Shown here one piece after another: positions 35,534 to 44,885 of a stretch of 64,000 nucleotides of DNA. Source of the DNA: Lepidodermella squamata (Eukaryota > Gastrotricha); assembly GCA_047495785.1 (NCBI GenBank), contig JBLDXI010000017.1:1364001-1428000 (forward strand), given 5' to 3'. Each line of letters starts with the position of its first letter. Within the stretch, counting starts at the first letter, position 1. The notes beneath the pieces were generated by a model. That model was not told the DNA's origin, did no database searches, and was given only the letters and a program-made list of their open reading frames with translations. The translations under genes were made by a program, and so were the position numbers.

Positions 35534-36445
35534 TTATTCAGAGGTGTCGAATTCCGGGGAATATTCGCTCTCCTCTTCATCTTGACGCTCATCTGTAAAT
35601 CGGAAAAAATGAAAGGAAAAATGGATTAAAATGTTAATATATACCGAAGGATTCATCCTCATCTTCACGGGCCTCTGTTCGATGATGGTAAGTTTCAGTG
35701 TGTGACAATTGAGTTGGAAAAATGCAAAAGGTTACCAAGGGTCACCTCCTCAGCTTGGGTAGCTTCTGTTCATTAACCATTTTAACGATCTTGGTAATTT
35801 TTAGGCAATTGAAACAAACCGTATTCATCTTCGTCCTCGCGCTCTTCTATACATGAACAATTAAATTATTTTTTTTTGCATTATTTTTATATTATCTTAC
35901 CGACTGAATATTCATCGTCGTCCTCGCGCTCAACTGCAAAGCAAAAAATTATGAATTCAACTCAAGAGGTACTTGAGAGGACTTACCGATCTCGTCTGTG
36001 AGTTCATTTTTTTGATGAAAAATGATATATTATTCACTGTTAATTATACTATAAAAAATGTGTACCATCACCAGTCTCGTCCTGGCGTTCATCTGGTAAT
36101 AATTCAAGGGTTATTTTGGAAAGCGCTAAGTTTTAGAAGTCACATACCAATATCATCTTCATCCTGACGCTCCTCTGGAAAAAAGAGGACATTTAATCCA
36201 AATAATACTCGGAATATACGAGAAAATACCAAGCTGAACAGTGTAGATTGGCTGTTCATCCTCATCCTGACGCTCAGTAACGTCATTAGCAACGTCATTG
36301 GCGACGTCATCGGCTGCAAACATCAAAATTGGTTTAGCAATACATTTTCAAAAATTCTATATTTACTGGTTTCGTAGGTTTCCTCGTAAACTGGCGCCGA
36401 TCGGGCGACGACGAAGATAACGGCAAGGATAATGGCGACCTTCAT
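35534..36445 (-). CDS. Micro-exon gene: secreted acidic repeat protein (132 aa)
   Basis: Ten exons: 36367..36445, 36230..36313, 36148..36174, 36072..36092, 35987..35995, 35901..35933, 35820..35846, 35736..35765, 35645..35674 and 35534..35592. Every intron is GT..AG, phase 1, and 52-76 nt long. Seven consecutive exons are only 27, 21, 9, 33, 27, 30 and 30 nt. Exon 1 encodes a signal peptide (MKVAIILAVIFVVARSA). Most later exons encode variants of one acidic module, (E/D)ER(Q/E)DEDDE, sometimes with Tyr/Ser. The mature protein is intrinsically disordered and very acidic; no family is recognised. Because each small exon is a multiple of three and phase 1-1, any subset can be skipped without a frameshift. 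A TATA box lies 96 nt upstream, and AATAAA overlaps the stop codon. The neighbour upstream is a gene of the same design. Confidence 0.8.
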
Positions 36446-36540
36446 AGTTTTCGTTGAAAAACTTGGCTAACCGGGACTGGAAAAAATTACTTCCTGAAAA
36501 CAAAATGAACCGAATGAATCGAAAATAGCGGCTGTTTTTG

Positions 36541-36548
36541 TTTTTATA
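36541..36548 (-). promoter_or_regulatory. TATA box of the micro-exon gene
   Basis: The minus strand reads GGGTATAAAAA, 96 nt upstream of the start codon. The sister gene at 36858-37684 has a TATA box in a similar place. Confidence 0.6.
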
Positions 36549-36857
36549 CCCGCTAATTTTTCGCTATTTTTTATCGCCTGTGACAAACTGAGTGTTTCAG
36601 TTCCAGCCCGCGTGACGCTATATCAAGTTTCTGGGAAATCGGCCCGCTGTCGCGTCGCCACGCCGCTCACCTGGGCGACGCACGATAATTCGTGTTCAAC
36701 TCGATAAAACACTTGCAAAAAACACACGGCAAAAAATGGTGCAGGCGTCAATTTCCCACTTTATTCGCGCTATACCTGGTAATTTTTCAGCATATTGTTA
36801 TTTTACCACCGAGAGCAAGCCAACAAATTATCAGTGTCAAAACAGGATCTTTGCAGC

Positions 36858-37684
36858 TTACATCGAGTTAAGATGGACCTTCTTGACGTGGTGCTTTTTC
36901 GGTTTTTCTGGAATTGGGAAAATTGATAAATTGTTGCTTGAATATAGCAGTTATATTTACCTTCAACATCCTCTTGAGGCTCCTCGTTTTCGCCCTCTGC
37001 GTCCGCACTCTCATCCTGGCGAGTCGGGCGGCGACCAGCTCGAGCCGGTGCAACATCCTCACGGCTATCTTGGGGCAAGCGGTCGTGGTAAGGGCTGCGG
37101 GTAGGCGGTGGTCGTCGGGTAACGCGCCTGGTCACATCGCCACGGCGGTCTTGAGCTAGGCGGTCGTGGTTCGGGCTGCGGGTTGGCGCCGGTTTCCGGT
37201 TTACCCGCTCAACTGCACGGCGAGCTACCTCTTGTTCCTCATCTTCATCTTCACTTTCATTGCTGGGTTCTGCGGGAAATTCCAGAATCCAGCTTAAGAT
37301 TAGAGATTAAATTAAAAATAGTTACCCTGCTCTTCTTCTTCCTCTTCATCCTCGTCTTCCTCATGGTGATGCCGCTTGGCTGGTTGAAGCTCACGTTTAG
37401 CCTGGTTTTCCGCTATACAAAAAATCGATAAAATTAGGTGGGGATAAAATGAAATAGATCTCACCCTCTTCGCCCTCCTCCGAGCTCGGCTCGTCGTCGA
37501 ATGGTTGTTTGTGATGATTGGGTGATCTGGTTACAGGTGGGCGACGGGTCGGTCTTACCGGTCTACGGTCGACAGCCGCCTCCTTGCTCGCAGTAGAATC
37601 ATCCTCTACGGGTCGAAGAGACCTAGCCTCAACGAAAACAGCGACCATCAAGATCGCAACAGTGAGAAATAGAATAACTCTCAT
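36858..37684 (-). CDS. Secreted repeat protein, sister of the micro-exon gene (221 aa)
   Basis: Exons: 37465..37684, 37326..37412, 36961..37269 and 36858..36907, all separated by phase-1 GT..AG introns of about 52-56 nt. The first residues form a signal peptide (MRVILFLTVAILMVAVFVEA, cleavage likely before RSLRP). The mature chain alternates Glu/Asp-rich stretches with a basic Pro/Arg module seen three times: RRPPVTRSPNHHKQ in exon 1, then KPAPTRSPNHDRLAQD and RPPPTRSPYHDRLPQD in exon 3. Exon 2 adds KRHHHEEDEDEEEEEQ, and exon 4 a Lys/His-rich end (KPKKHHVKKVHLNSM). There are no cysteines after the signal peptide and no recognised domain, so a disordered, polyampholytic secreted protein is likely (matrix, cuticle, mucus or gland secretion are all possible). 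Its 3' end is 413 nt upstream of the micro-exon gene, which has the same orientation, phase-1 design and TATA promoter. Confidence 0.8.
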
Positions 37685-37753
37685 TATTTTTTTCGAATTA
37701 TAATTCTCGGTAGAATTACCAGCTGAAATTTTGAAATGAAAGATTCCCGACGG

Positions 37754-37761
37754 TTTATATA
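37754..37761 (-). promoter_or_regulatory. TATA box of the 36858-37684 gene
   Basis: The minus strand reads GATATATAAACC, 70 nt upstream of the start codon. Confidence 0.6.
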
Positions 37762-38201
37762 TCTTGGGTTACGCCTGATGCTCGAAGTGGGGAAATATAT
37801 CGGGTGATATGCAAATTTCATCCCACGACGAGCTAATTAACCCCGATTTCGCAACGTCCAAGTCGGCAAATTAAGCCTAATTTGTATGCCTCAATGTTTA
37901 GACTCACGAGCCTCGTAAATGGGAATTCAACAGGTGGTGTCAAGTTCGCAATACCAGTCACCTTAATACACTTTCTGGAAAAAAACAACGCGTCATCAAC
38001 ATTTCCCATAATTCATTTTATTTTTATAGCAGATAACTGCTTTGGAATAAATGATTAATAATAATACATTTTTTTCGTCGAAATCATGCACAAGAAAAAT
38101 TGTTCTTTTAGAGACAGACAAAAGCGCGGAAATAGCGAAAAATAAAATAGGTATCAATAATCCCATTGAATGATTAATTACGACTTATTATTATTTCATC
38201 A

Positions 38202-38957
38202 TCACTTGACAAAAATTTTAATAGCGATAACACCGCCTAGTATGAGCAGTTCGGCAACAATAATTCCGATTAGGAGCATTTTGCTCTGAAGGACATTGCA
38301 CCGAAGACGCTGAATAATTCTCGTGCTTAGCGAAAGTTCAGCATTTGTGTCATTCAACCGCTCTCGAGTTCTTTCCAGCTTCTCGCGTTGCAGACCTAGC
38401 TCTGCCGCGGTATCAACACCGATTTGTTCGGTTTCTAGGGCCAGATGATGGGTCCGATGCAGAGTGGCGCTGCCTTGTTCAAGGATCTGAGTGCCGAGTT
38501 GCAATTGACGTTGAACGGAATCATCAACAGCGGCTCGGTTTCGGAATTCTTGCTCGGCTGCAACGTTCGATTGCCATCTTTGCGTGCCGGTAGTTGATCG
38601 ATATCGATTCTGAAGGTGAAGAAACAGTCAAATAAACTCTCGGGACACTGCAGTTTCAACTCACAAGTTCAGCGTAGATTTGATCGCGTTCACGTCGAAG
38701 TTGTCGAGCGTCGTTCAGGAAACGCGGCTCCAGACGAGCACGCTCTTCAATGCCGGAAATCTATACAGAAAATGTAACTTCTTAAAATCATTTATATCAA
38801 ATTCGGAACATACGATGAAGTCTAGTTCTTCAACATCCTCCTCGATTCCGCGGATGATTGTGCTCCGTTGTTCAGCAGTTTTAACATTGATTAGTTCAGC
38901 GAATTTCCCGGCAATGCGCTGCGCAACTTGCCTGAATTCTGCATCCAACGACGTCAT
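38202..38957 (-). CDS. Vti1: Vti1-family Qb-SNARE
   Basis: Exons: 38814..38957, 38665..38760 and 38202..38609, all phase 0, giving 215 residues (Vti1a is about 217 and Vti1b 232). The N-terminal half is helical, as in the Vti1 three-helix domain. The SNARE motif (residues about 127-185) reads HHLALETEQIGVDTAAELGLQREKLERTRERLNDTNAEL, with Gln at the zero-layer position (GLQREKL). The C-terminus is a tail anchor (MLLIGIIVAELLILGGVIAIKIF) with only a short luminal end. Vti1 SNAREs pair with syntaxins in trans-Golgi, endosome and lysosome fusion. Features of Vti1a (ETEQIG, RERL) and Vti1b (LILGG in the anchor) are mixed, so I do not choose between them. The start at 38957 gives MTSLDAEF; no earlier ATG fits better. 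Confidence 0.9.
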
Positions 38958-40274
38958 TGCATATAATAAAGCCTTAATAAAATGAATAATGAATAAATTT
39001 ATCCCTGTGCACACAAACTGTCTTCTAATGTAAAATCCGATGTTCCAAATGGTCGCTCCTCACATAAATTTCATCAGCTAAGAGTAGTTACGAAAAAACC
39101 TCTGCATTGTTAAGCCAGAAAACGTTAGGGTAGCGACATTTTTCCTAGCAAGTGATCATTCGGAATAAAAATTTCCAAAGCGACGATTCGATGAGGCTGT
39201 ATAGCAAGACGTTTGGCGTGTAACTGAGCGATTTGAACACTGCAATATGTGTGCACATTGTGTGCGTCTTTTCCGCATCGGCGGGTTAGTACTTCCAACC
39301 TGCAACATGGTGAGGCAAAGCATCGAAGCCTAATTCCAAGTAGTTTCACTATGCACCATCCTACACCATCGACAGGCTACACGGTTATAAACAGTATGTC
39401 GCAAAACATTCAATTTGCAAAGTAGTTTCGATGAGATAAATTGAGGCCGGTAATTTTGGGTAAGTATTAAGCAAACGCTTAAGTAAAAATTTTCCAGTTC
39501 AGATTTCTATTTGTTGGTGATCTGACCACTTTTTGGTGCTCTTTCGACGATTATGAGATGGAATCGATAACGCCCAATCAAATTTATAATGGGCGCGCAA
39601 CGTGGAAAATATGAACTACTATTACTTCATGGCATACCACCAAGAGCCTGATGAAGTAATGACCATAAGTACTTGTATGCAGCACTTACTAGGATGGTAA
39701 GCTGTCGTAGATGGTAGTTATATGTATCGTCGACAGCGCTTCCACCATCTACTGCAGAGCGGTTATGCTCAGCATAGCAGTTTTTAATCGAAAATCTGCA
39801 ATAGACTATTGAACGAAACTGCATCCAAATACGAACGATTCATCGTCCAAGCCAAAACGACAGTGAACATATATATGGGCATGATTCATTGGCATCCTTT
39901 CAAACCGATGTCAATCATGGTGACTAAGAAGCATAACGGCGGGTTAACTGACAGGTGCACATTAAGATTCGGATACGAGAGATAGCTTAAGCGAATGCTA
40001 ACTGTCAGTTAGCTTTCGATCATAGCCATTCATATAACCTTGCGCCTTGCGGATTAAAAAGAACACTTAGAGAACTCCCCAATCAAGTTGAATCTTGTTT
40101 ATTTCTGGCAGATTAGTGTTTGAATTGGGCCCAATCGATCGGATATGTTATAGCCCCAGGATAAGTAACGCAATAGAGCCTGTGAGCGTTTCTTACTCGT
40201 GGCCAAGAGGCAGTGGCACCGTGATCCTTTCCGAGGATGCCAAAACCGAAGATGATCGAGATCGGAGCTTCAAA
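38958..40274. other. Intergenic, no feature seen
   Basis: No coding exon was found. Only the Vti1 promoter is expected near its left end, and the LINE insertion site is at its right end. Confidence 0.4.
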
Positions 40275-40288
40275 TCGCGGCCGCTCTG
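40275..40288. repeat. LINE target-site duplication, left copy
   Basis: TCGCGGCCGCTCTG, identical to 44872-44885; flanking bases differ on both sides. Confidence 0.85.
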
Positions 40289-40392
40289 CCTGCCTGCCTG
40301 CCCTCATAACTAGGGAACCTCAGGATCCCTAGAAAGCAAATTAGATCATTGGGCAGAGGAAAGCCCTATTGTCAAAGGTAATTTGCCAATCC

Positions 40393-43300
40393 TCAGACAG
40401 TAGTTTGAATGGCTGTGCTAACTATTTTCTCCAGACGTTTGAAGAAAATTAAGGTATTTTTTACAATTCTATTGTCAGCACTAAGCAGCCTTGCAGGGTC
40501 GTGGCCAGCAACAGATAAACAGTCGTAAGAAATATGGTAGGCTAACTGGCTCAGAGGAGTAACGTTACCACAGAACATACATGTAACATCATCAATTCTG
40601 AAAATAAAATGTTCGATACGGCGAAAGACGGTGTTCGTGACGACTCGCAGAGCAGTACTTCTAAGGTCAGGTGGATAATTTTCGAATATCTTACTAATGC
40701 CAAAGTAACCGTCCCTGGCTAATAGGTAGCTGGCATTATATTTATTATGAAATTTGACAGATAGTTCAGAAACATAGCAGTCTTTGACTAGGTTGAAAAA
40801 TTGCTCCATGACTGCCGGGTCACGCATAAACCAGAAGTCGGGAGGCAGATTGTAGGATAATAGAAATTTACGAATTGCGTGGATGGGATTTAAGACACCC
40901 ATCTTCGGACGAGAATGGAAGTAAAAAGAAAAAGCATCATTCACTAAGGGGTTGGCACATTTCGTCAGCTCACATGTAAACTTGACTGCATTGAGTTTCG
41001 CCTTTAGGCTAGGGGGAATAAGTCCCATAACAAAACCAGTTGATAAACTAGACGCATTGTACGGAATGTCGCGCGCTCTTTTATAATACTTATAACAGAC
41101 GCTGTCCAATTTAGCAACACGGCTAGGGGCGAAGAGGCCCCAGAGTTCGGAGCCTGCAAGCATCGCCGCTTCAATTTTGCTACAAAATAGTGTATCCAAG
41201 TTATTGCGTTCTATCATACTCAATTTGATCCTATGAGAGGAAAGAGCGTTGTAACAGCTATTGCCACGTGTAAGCGCATTTTCAATAGCTTCAAACCAGC
41301 TCAAGTCGCTGGATATCGGTACGCCTAGGTAGAAATCAGATTTTACAACTTTGAGAGGTACGCCGTTCATATTAAAGGAGTAACGGTCAGGTGAAACAGG
41401 AGCTTGGGAAAAAATGATAACTTTCGTTTTACCGGGGTTAGGGCTGAGCCCTTCTCTAGTAGAATACGTCGACATAGCATCAATCTGTATTTGCAAATCC
41501 ACCGCGTTAGTTGCAGTGGGTGTGGAGTCGTCCGCATATAATACGCAAAGTACCTTGGTAGAAAGTAACTTGGGAATGTCTGATAGATTTTTGGCATTCT
41601 CAGCCAGATGAAGAGGCAAATCGGCGGTATACAGATTGTACATTAGGGGACCTAAGACGTCACCCTGTCTAACACCGCGTTCAATGGCGATGTCTGCAAT
41701 AGACAGTTTGCTGCCAACTCGCACTTTGGCTTTAGCATCGGAATAGAGAGAGTTCAATCTCTTGGCAAAGGAAGATGAGATACCTAATCGCTGGCATTTC
41801 CATATAAGACGGTTGTGAGGAACGCAGTCGAAAGCTTTAGTAAAGTCGATTAAACATATAAAGAGCATTCTACCGCGAACGTGGATTTGGTACGTCGCCA
41901 ACGACTGAAGGACGAAAGCCGCGTGTAAGCGCGATAATCCTTTTTCGAAACCAAACTGCTCTTCAGGTATGATCGAGTGAATTCTACACCACTTTTCCAG
42001 TCTCAATTTCAGTATAGTAGAATAAGTTTTGTATATTACGGATAAAAGAGATAATGGCCGGTAGTTGTCCGGCTTAGAGGAGTCACCTTTTTTGAACAAG
42101 GTGCAAAACAGAGACAAATTTAGTCCCGATGGCAGGGTGTAGCTAAGGAAACACGGTTCAAAAATTTTAAAGAGCGTCTTGCTGAAAAAAGAAACATTCA
42201 GGTCACTGTGTTGCATGAATTCAGCTGTAATACCATCCGGGCCGGGCGCCTTACCTGCTTTTTGAAGTTCTATGGCCATTTTGACTTCGTCAATAGTCAA
42301 AGGAGCATCCAGTATTGGGTCTGATGTTGTGAGTTCGAGTGGGGGTGAGACAACATTCCGATTTCGGTAGAGCTCCCCGAAAAATTCGACCCATTCGTGC
42401 ATCTGCGGTTGATTTTGGGGAGAAAGAGGCGCTGTTTTGAAAGCCACCCAGAGAGAACGTTTAGTTTTATCGCTGTTGATTACTGATATTTCCTTGTTAC
42501 GATTTAATATGCGGCGCATTTTGCGCGAGGCGTTAGCTTGTTTTCTGTATAAACAAAAATTCACATGATCCCCGACATCCGGGCGGGTCGAGTCGGCCTC
42601 GATAATTTTAGTATCATAAGGGATGTGGCCTCTAGTGGCAAAATTACTGATAAGATCTAGCGTAGAGCGCAAAGCATCGTTAGGCATTTGAGGTAAGTTA
42701 TCCGCAAATGAGTCGATGTCAGTATTTAAAAGGTGATTATGGAACGCACCTGAATCGAAGTGCACCTTAGTATAAGACGTGGAAGCGCTAGTCTGCTTAA
42801 ATGTGATCTCATCTGATTTCAAATAGTATGCTATGGGAAAGTGGTCAGAGTTAATGATATCCTGGCGAACAGAAAAAGTTGAGAATTTGCTCGCCAGCAA
42901 ATCTGGAGGAAGGAGACAGTAATCGATCACGGATTGACCGTTGTGACCAACAAAGGTGAATTCGCCTTGACGGTCGCCACTGCAGCGACCATTCGCGACA
43001 TAACAGGACATATGATTACACATAGAGAAAAAATGTTTGACCACGCTAGAGGTGGATACACTAGTGTCCTTGGATCTGCGAGGCGCTAGTGGGTAGAAAG
43101 CTTCGTCATCAGTTAAGGTTTCCGACTGATTGCCTATTCTTATGTTGAAGTCTCCGACTAACAAAGGAACGTCATAAGTCGATGAATAAGTGTCATGTAA
43201 ACTAGTTATTTTTTCTAAAACTTGAATTTGACTGGTAGCCGAGTATGGTCGATTATAGACGATAAAGAGTCCCATGATGGTATTCACGCCACGTAACAAT

Positions 43301-43593
43301 TTTGCCTGGACTCTAACTAGAATTATCGATTCATTAGAGAAAAGTAAGGATGGTTTCAAGTCTTTACGAATAGCGACGGTCATGCCGCCACTAATACTTT
43401 TGGTATTGATGTCACGAACAGGAGGGGCGGAGAATATTGCGTAACCAGATATAGACTTTGGTTCCGTACCGAAGGTTTCGACCAAGGCAAAGATTAAGAA
43501 TTGTTTCAGGGTTTTCATGTGGTTTTCAGCTTTAAGACCCGAATGAATGTTCCAAAACAAAATAGAAAAGTTCCAGTCACTAGATTTCAGCAA
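40393..43593 (-). CDS. LINE ORF2: AP endonuclease and reverse transcriptase
   Basis: About 1066 residues. The N-terminal 270 form an apurinic-type endonuclease that nicks the target (FWNIHSGLK, ETFG, LLVGDFNIR, SDHFPI). The reverse transcriptase follows at about 400-720: GKAPGPDGITAEF, NYRPLSLLSVIYK, LIDFTKAFDCVPHNRL, GVRQGDVLGPLMYNLY and the catalytic LYADD. A C-terminal CMFCG...H...C cluster resembles the zinc-knuckle-like ends of CR1/L2 elements. There is no ATG at the start of this frame; it is in the same frame as ORF1, separated by one UAG codon and one further codon, and the first internal ATG falls inside the endonuclease. Translation therefore needs stop readthrough or reinitiation, unless the UAG is a recent mutation. 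Confidence 0.92.
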   Translation of the reverse strand: MLKSSDWNFSILFWNIHSGLKAENHMKTLKQFLIFALVETFGTEPKSISGYAIFSAPPVRDINTKSISGGMTVAIRKDLKPSLLFSNESIILVRVQAKLLRGVNTIMGLFIVYNRPYSATSQIQVLEKITSLHDTYSSTYDVPLLVGDFNIRIGNQSETLTDDEAFYPLAPRRSKDTSVSTSSVVKHFFSMCNHMSCYVANGRCSGDRQGEFTFVGHNGQSVIDYCLLPPDLLASKFSTFSVRQDIINSDHFPIAYYLKSDEITFKQTSASTSYTKVHFDSGAFHNHLLNTDIDSFADNLPQMPNDALRSTLDLISNFATRGHIPYDTKIIEADSTRPDVGDHVNFCLYRKQANASRKMRRILNRNKEISVINSDKTKRSLWVAFKTAPLSPQNQPQMHEWVEFFGELYRNRNVVSPPLELTTSDPILDAPLTIDEVKMAIELQKAGKAPGPDGITAEFMQHSDLNVSFFSKTLFKIFEPCFLSYTLPSGLNLSLFCTLFKKGDSSKPDNYRPLSLLSVIYKTYSTILKLRLEKWCRIHSIIPEEQFGFEKGLSRLHAAFVLQSLATYQIHVRGRMLFICLIDFTKAFDCVPHNRLIWKCQRLGISSSFAKRLNSLYSDAKAKVRVGSKLSIADIAIERGVRQGDVLGPLMYNLYTADLPLHLAENAKNLSDIPKLLSTKVLCVLYADDSTPTATNAVDLQIQIDAMSTYSTREGLSPNPGKTKVIIFSQAPVSPDRYSFNMNGVPLKVVKSDFYLGVPISSDLSWFEAIENALTRGNSCYNALSSHRIKLSMIERNNLDTLFCSKIEAAMLAGSELWGLFAPSRVAKLDSVCYKYYKRARDIPYNASSLSTGFVMGLIPPSLKAKLNAVKFTCELTKCANPLVNDAFSFYFHSRPKMGVLNPIHAIRKFLLSYNLPPDFWFMRDPAVMEQFFNLVKDCYVSELSVKFHNKYNASYLLARDGYFGISKIFENYPPDLRSTALRVVTNTVFRRIEHFIFRIDDVTCMFCGNVTPLSQLAYHISYDCLSVAGHDPARLLSADNRIVKNTLIFFKRLEKIVSTAIQTTV

Positions 43594-43596
43594 AAC

Positions 43597-44625
43597 CTAT
43601 TGCGACATTTCATTACCTGGTGCCCGCCATGGGGGAACATGGTTCTCGGCCGGGCCCGTAGCAGGCACGATCAATCCTGTAACAAAGCAATATTGATAGT
43701 TACCAAGATTGGTGAACAGCCGGTTTGCCACAATGTCCGCGTACGTAAGTGCTGCATTGTGTTGCTCCATCAGAGATTTCTTCTTGGCTGCGAGGGCAGC
43801 ACGAGTGGATCTCTCCATTGGTCCTTTGGAAGGGTAGACTTTGAGCCCACCCAATGCTAGCTTGGGGAAGGATGAGCGATCGAGTATTTTGCGCCGATTG
43901 TCGTCAGACAACTTGGTGTAACACACAACTGTAGCTGTTGGGCGAGTTTGGCCTTGTCGCGGGGGGAGATGAATAACTTTTTCCACGACGTCCGATGTTA
44001 GAGCGTTTTTGATATCTTCGTCAATCGCCAGGGCTTTCACCTGATCGATAAAGTCCGTAGGGGAGGTAGCGCCCAATCCAGACACAAATAGGCTGTCAAC
44101 TTGTTGGTGATCTTCTTTTTCGCGTGTGATGGCCAGGCCGCAGAGTCTGTTGACAGCAGTTTTGAGCATGGCATTCTCTTGTGAGACCAGCTGTAACTCA
44201 TTATTCATGTTTGCGAATTGCTTCGCATTCTCCGTCTTGAGCTCATTATAGCGGGCCTCAGATTGCTCCAGCTTGGCGTTCAATTTTTCAAATTCCGCGA
44301 GGAAAAGTTTAACAAGGGTTGACAACGAGCTACTGAGGTTGGCTTGTAATTCTACAGCCCACTGTGGCGCATCAGAAGAGAGCGGTTTTTTCGTGTTTTT
44401 GCCACCGCCGCCACGATAGTCTACATCGTTGGGGTTAACGGGGCTCAGCTCATCGATTGAGCGGGTGTTTTTATTGCGCATTAATGAATCCATAAATCGA
44501 GGCGTTGACGCCAATAGATACGGGTCTACGTTAGCATTGACTAAAGTTACTGGCAAGTTCTGCCTACTGCCATTAAGCAGGTTTTGAATAAAGCTTACAT
44601 CAGCTAAATTCTTCGCTTCTCCCAT
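43597..44625 (-). CDS. LINE ORF1: coiled-coil nucleic-acid-binding protein
   Basis: A 342-residue frame starting with ATG at 44625. Residues about 95-165 form a coiled coil (LFLAEFEKLNAKLEQSEARY, then LKTENAKQFANMNNELQL). A globular part follows, with beta-rich blocks such as DSLFVSGLG and TATVVCYTKLSDDNRRKIL, compatible with the RRM-like ORF1 proteins of LINEs that coat the RNA and act as chaperones. The C-terminal region is Pro/Gly-rich and ends at UAG in the context CAA-UAG-G. No zinc knuckle is visible. Confidence 0.85.
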   Translation of the reverse strand: MGEAKNLADVSFIQNLLNGSRQNLPVTLVNANVDPYLLASTPRFMDSLMRNKNTRSIDELSPVNPNDVDYRGGGGKNTKKPLSSDAPQWAVELQANLSSSLSTLVKLFLAEFEKLNAKLEQSEARYNELKTENAKQFANMNNELQLVSQENAMLKTAVNRLCGLAITREKEDHQQVDSLFVSGLGATSPTDFIDQVKALAIDEDIKNALTSDVVEKVIHLPPRQGQTRPTATVVCYTKLSDDNRRKILDRSSFPKLALGGLKVYPSKGPMERSTRAALAAKKKSLMEQHNAALTYADIVANRLFTNLGNYQYCFVTGLIVPATGPAENHVPPWRAPGNEMSQ

Positions 44626-44871
44626 GTTTCAGAGGGGAAGAGTCAAATACGTAAAAATCAGAAAATAGTTACAGCACAGTGGCAGATTGCTTCTGGCTAT
44701 CTTATCAACTGGAAACGTATATATTTTATTTTTTTTTATATATTCTTTTTAATAGTTTCCGATAACAATAGGCCAGCTGTTCAATCTATTAAAAGAACCA
44801 AAGTGCCAAGTGAAGTCGAAACTTCTTCAAAATCAGCTTTGAAAAATCTTTTTTGAAAAAGTTTTGTCAAT

Positions 44872-44885
44872 TCGCGGCCGCTCTG
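44872..44885. repeat. LINE target-site duplication, right copy
   Basis: TCGCGGCCGCTCTG, identical to 40275-40288. Confidence 0.85.

Larger units (their letters stand above)
40289..44871 (-). mobile_element. Full-length non-LTR retrotransposon (CR1/L2-like LINE)
   Basis: A 4.58-kb element between two copies of a 14-bp target-site duplication. It has a 5' UTR of about 245 nt (44626-44871), ORF1 (43597-44625), ORF2 (40393-43593) and a short 3' UTR. The 3' terminus is not poly(A) but a short tandem repeat, (GGCA)3-4, on the element strand (40289-40303). Simple-repeat tails are typical of the CR1/L2 group. Apart from one in-frame UAG between the ORFs there are no stops or frameshifts, and the duplication is perfect, so the insertion is young. 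Confidence 0.9.

Noticed and set aside
35534-37684. CRISPR-like or satellite interpretation of the 80-90 bp periodicity
   Set aside because: The periodicity is explained by exon-intron units with consistent GT..AG signals and an uninterrupted coding frame.
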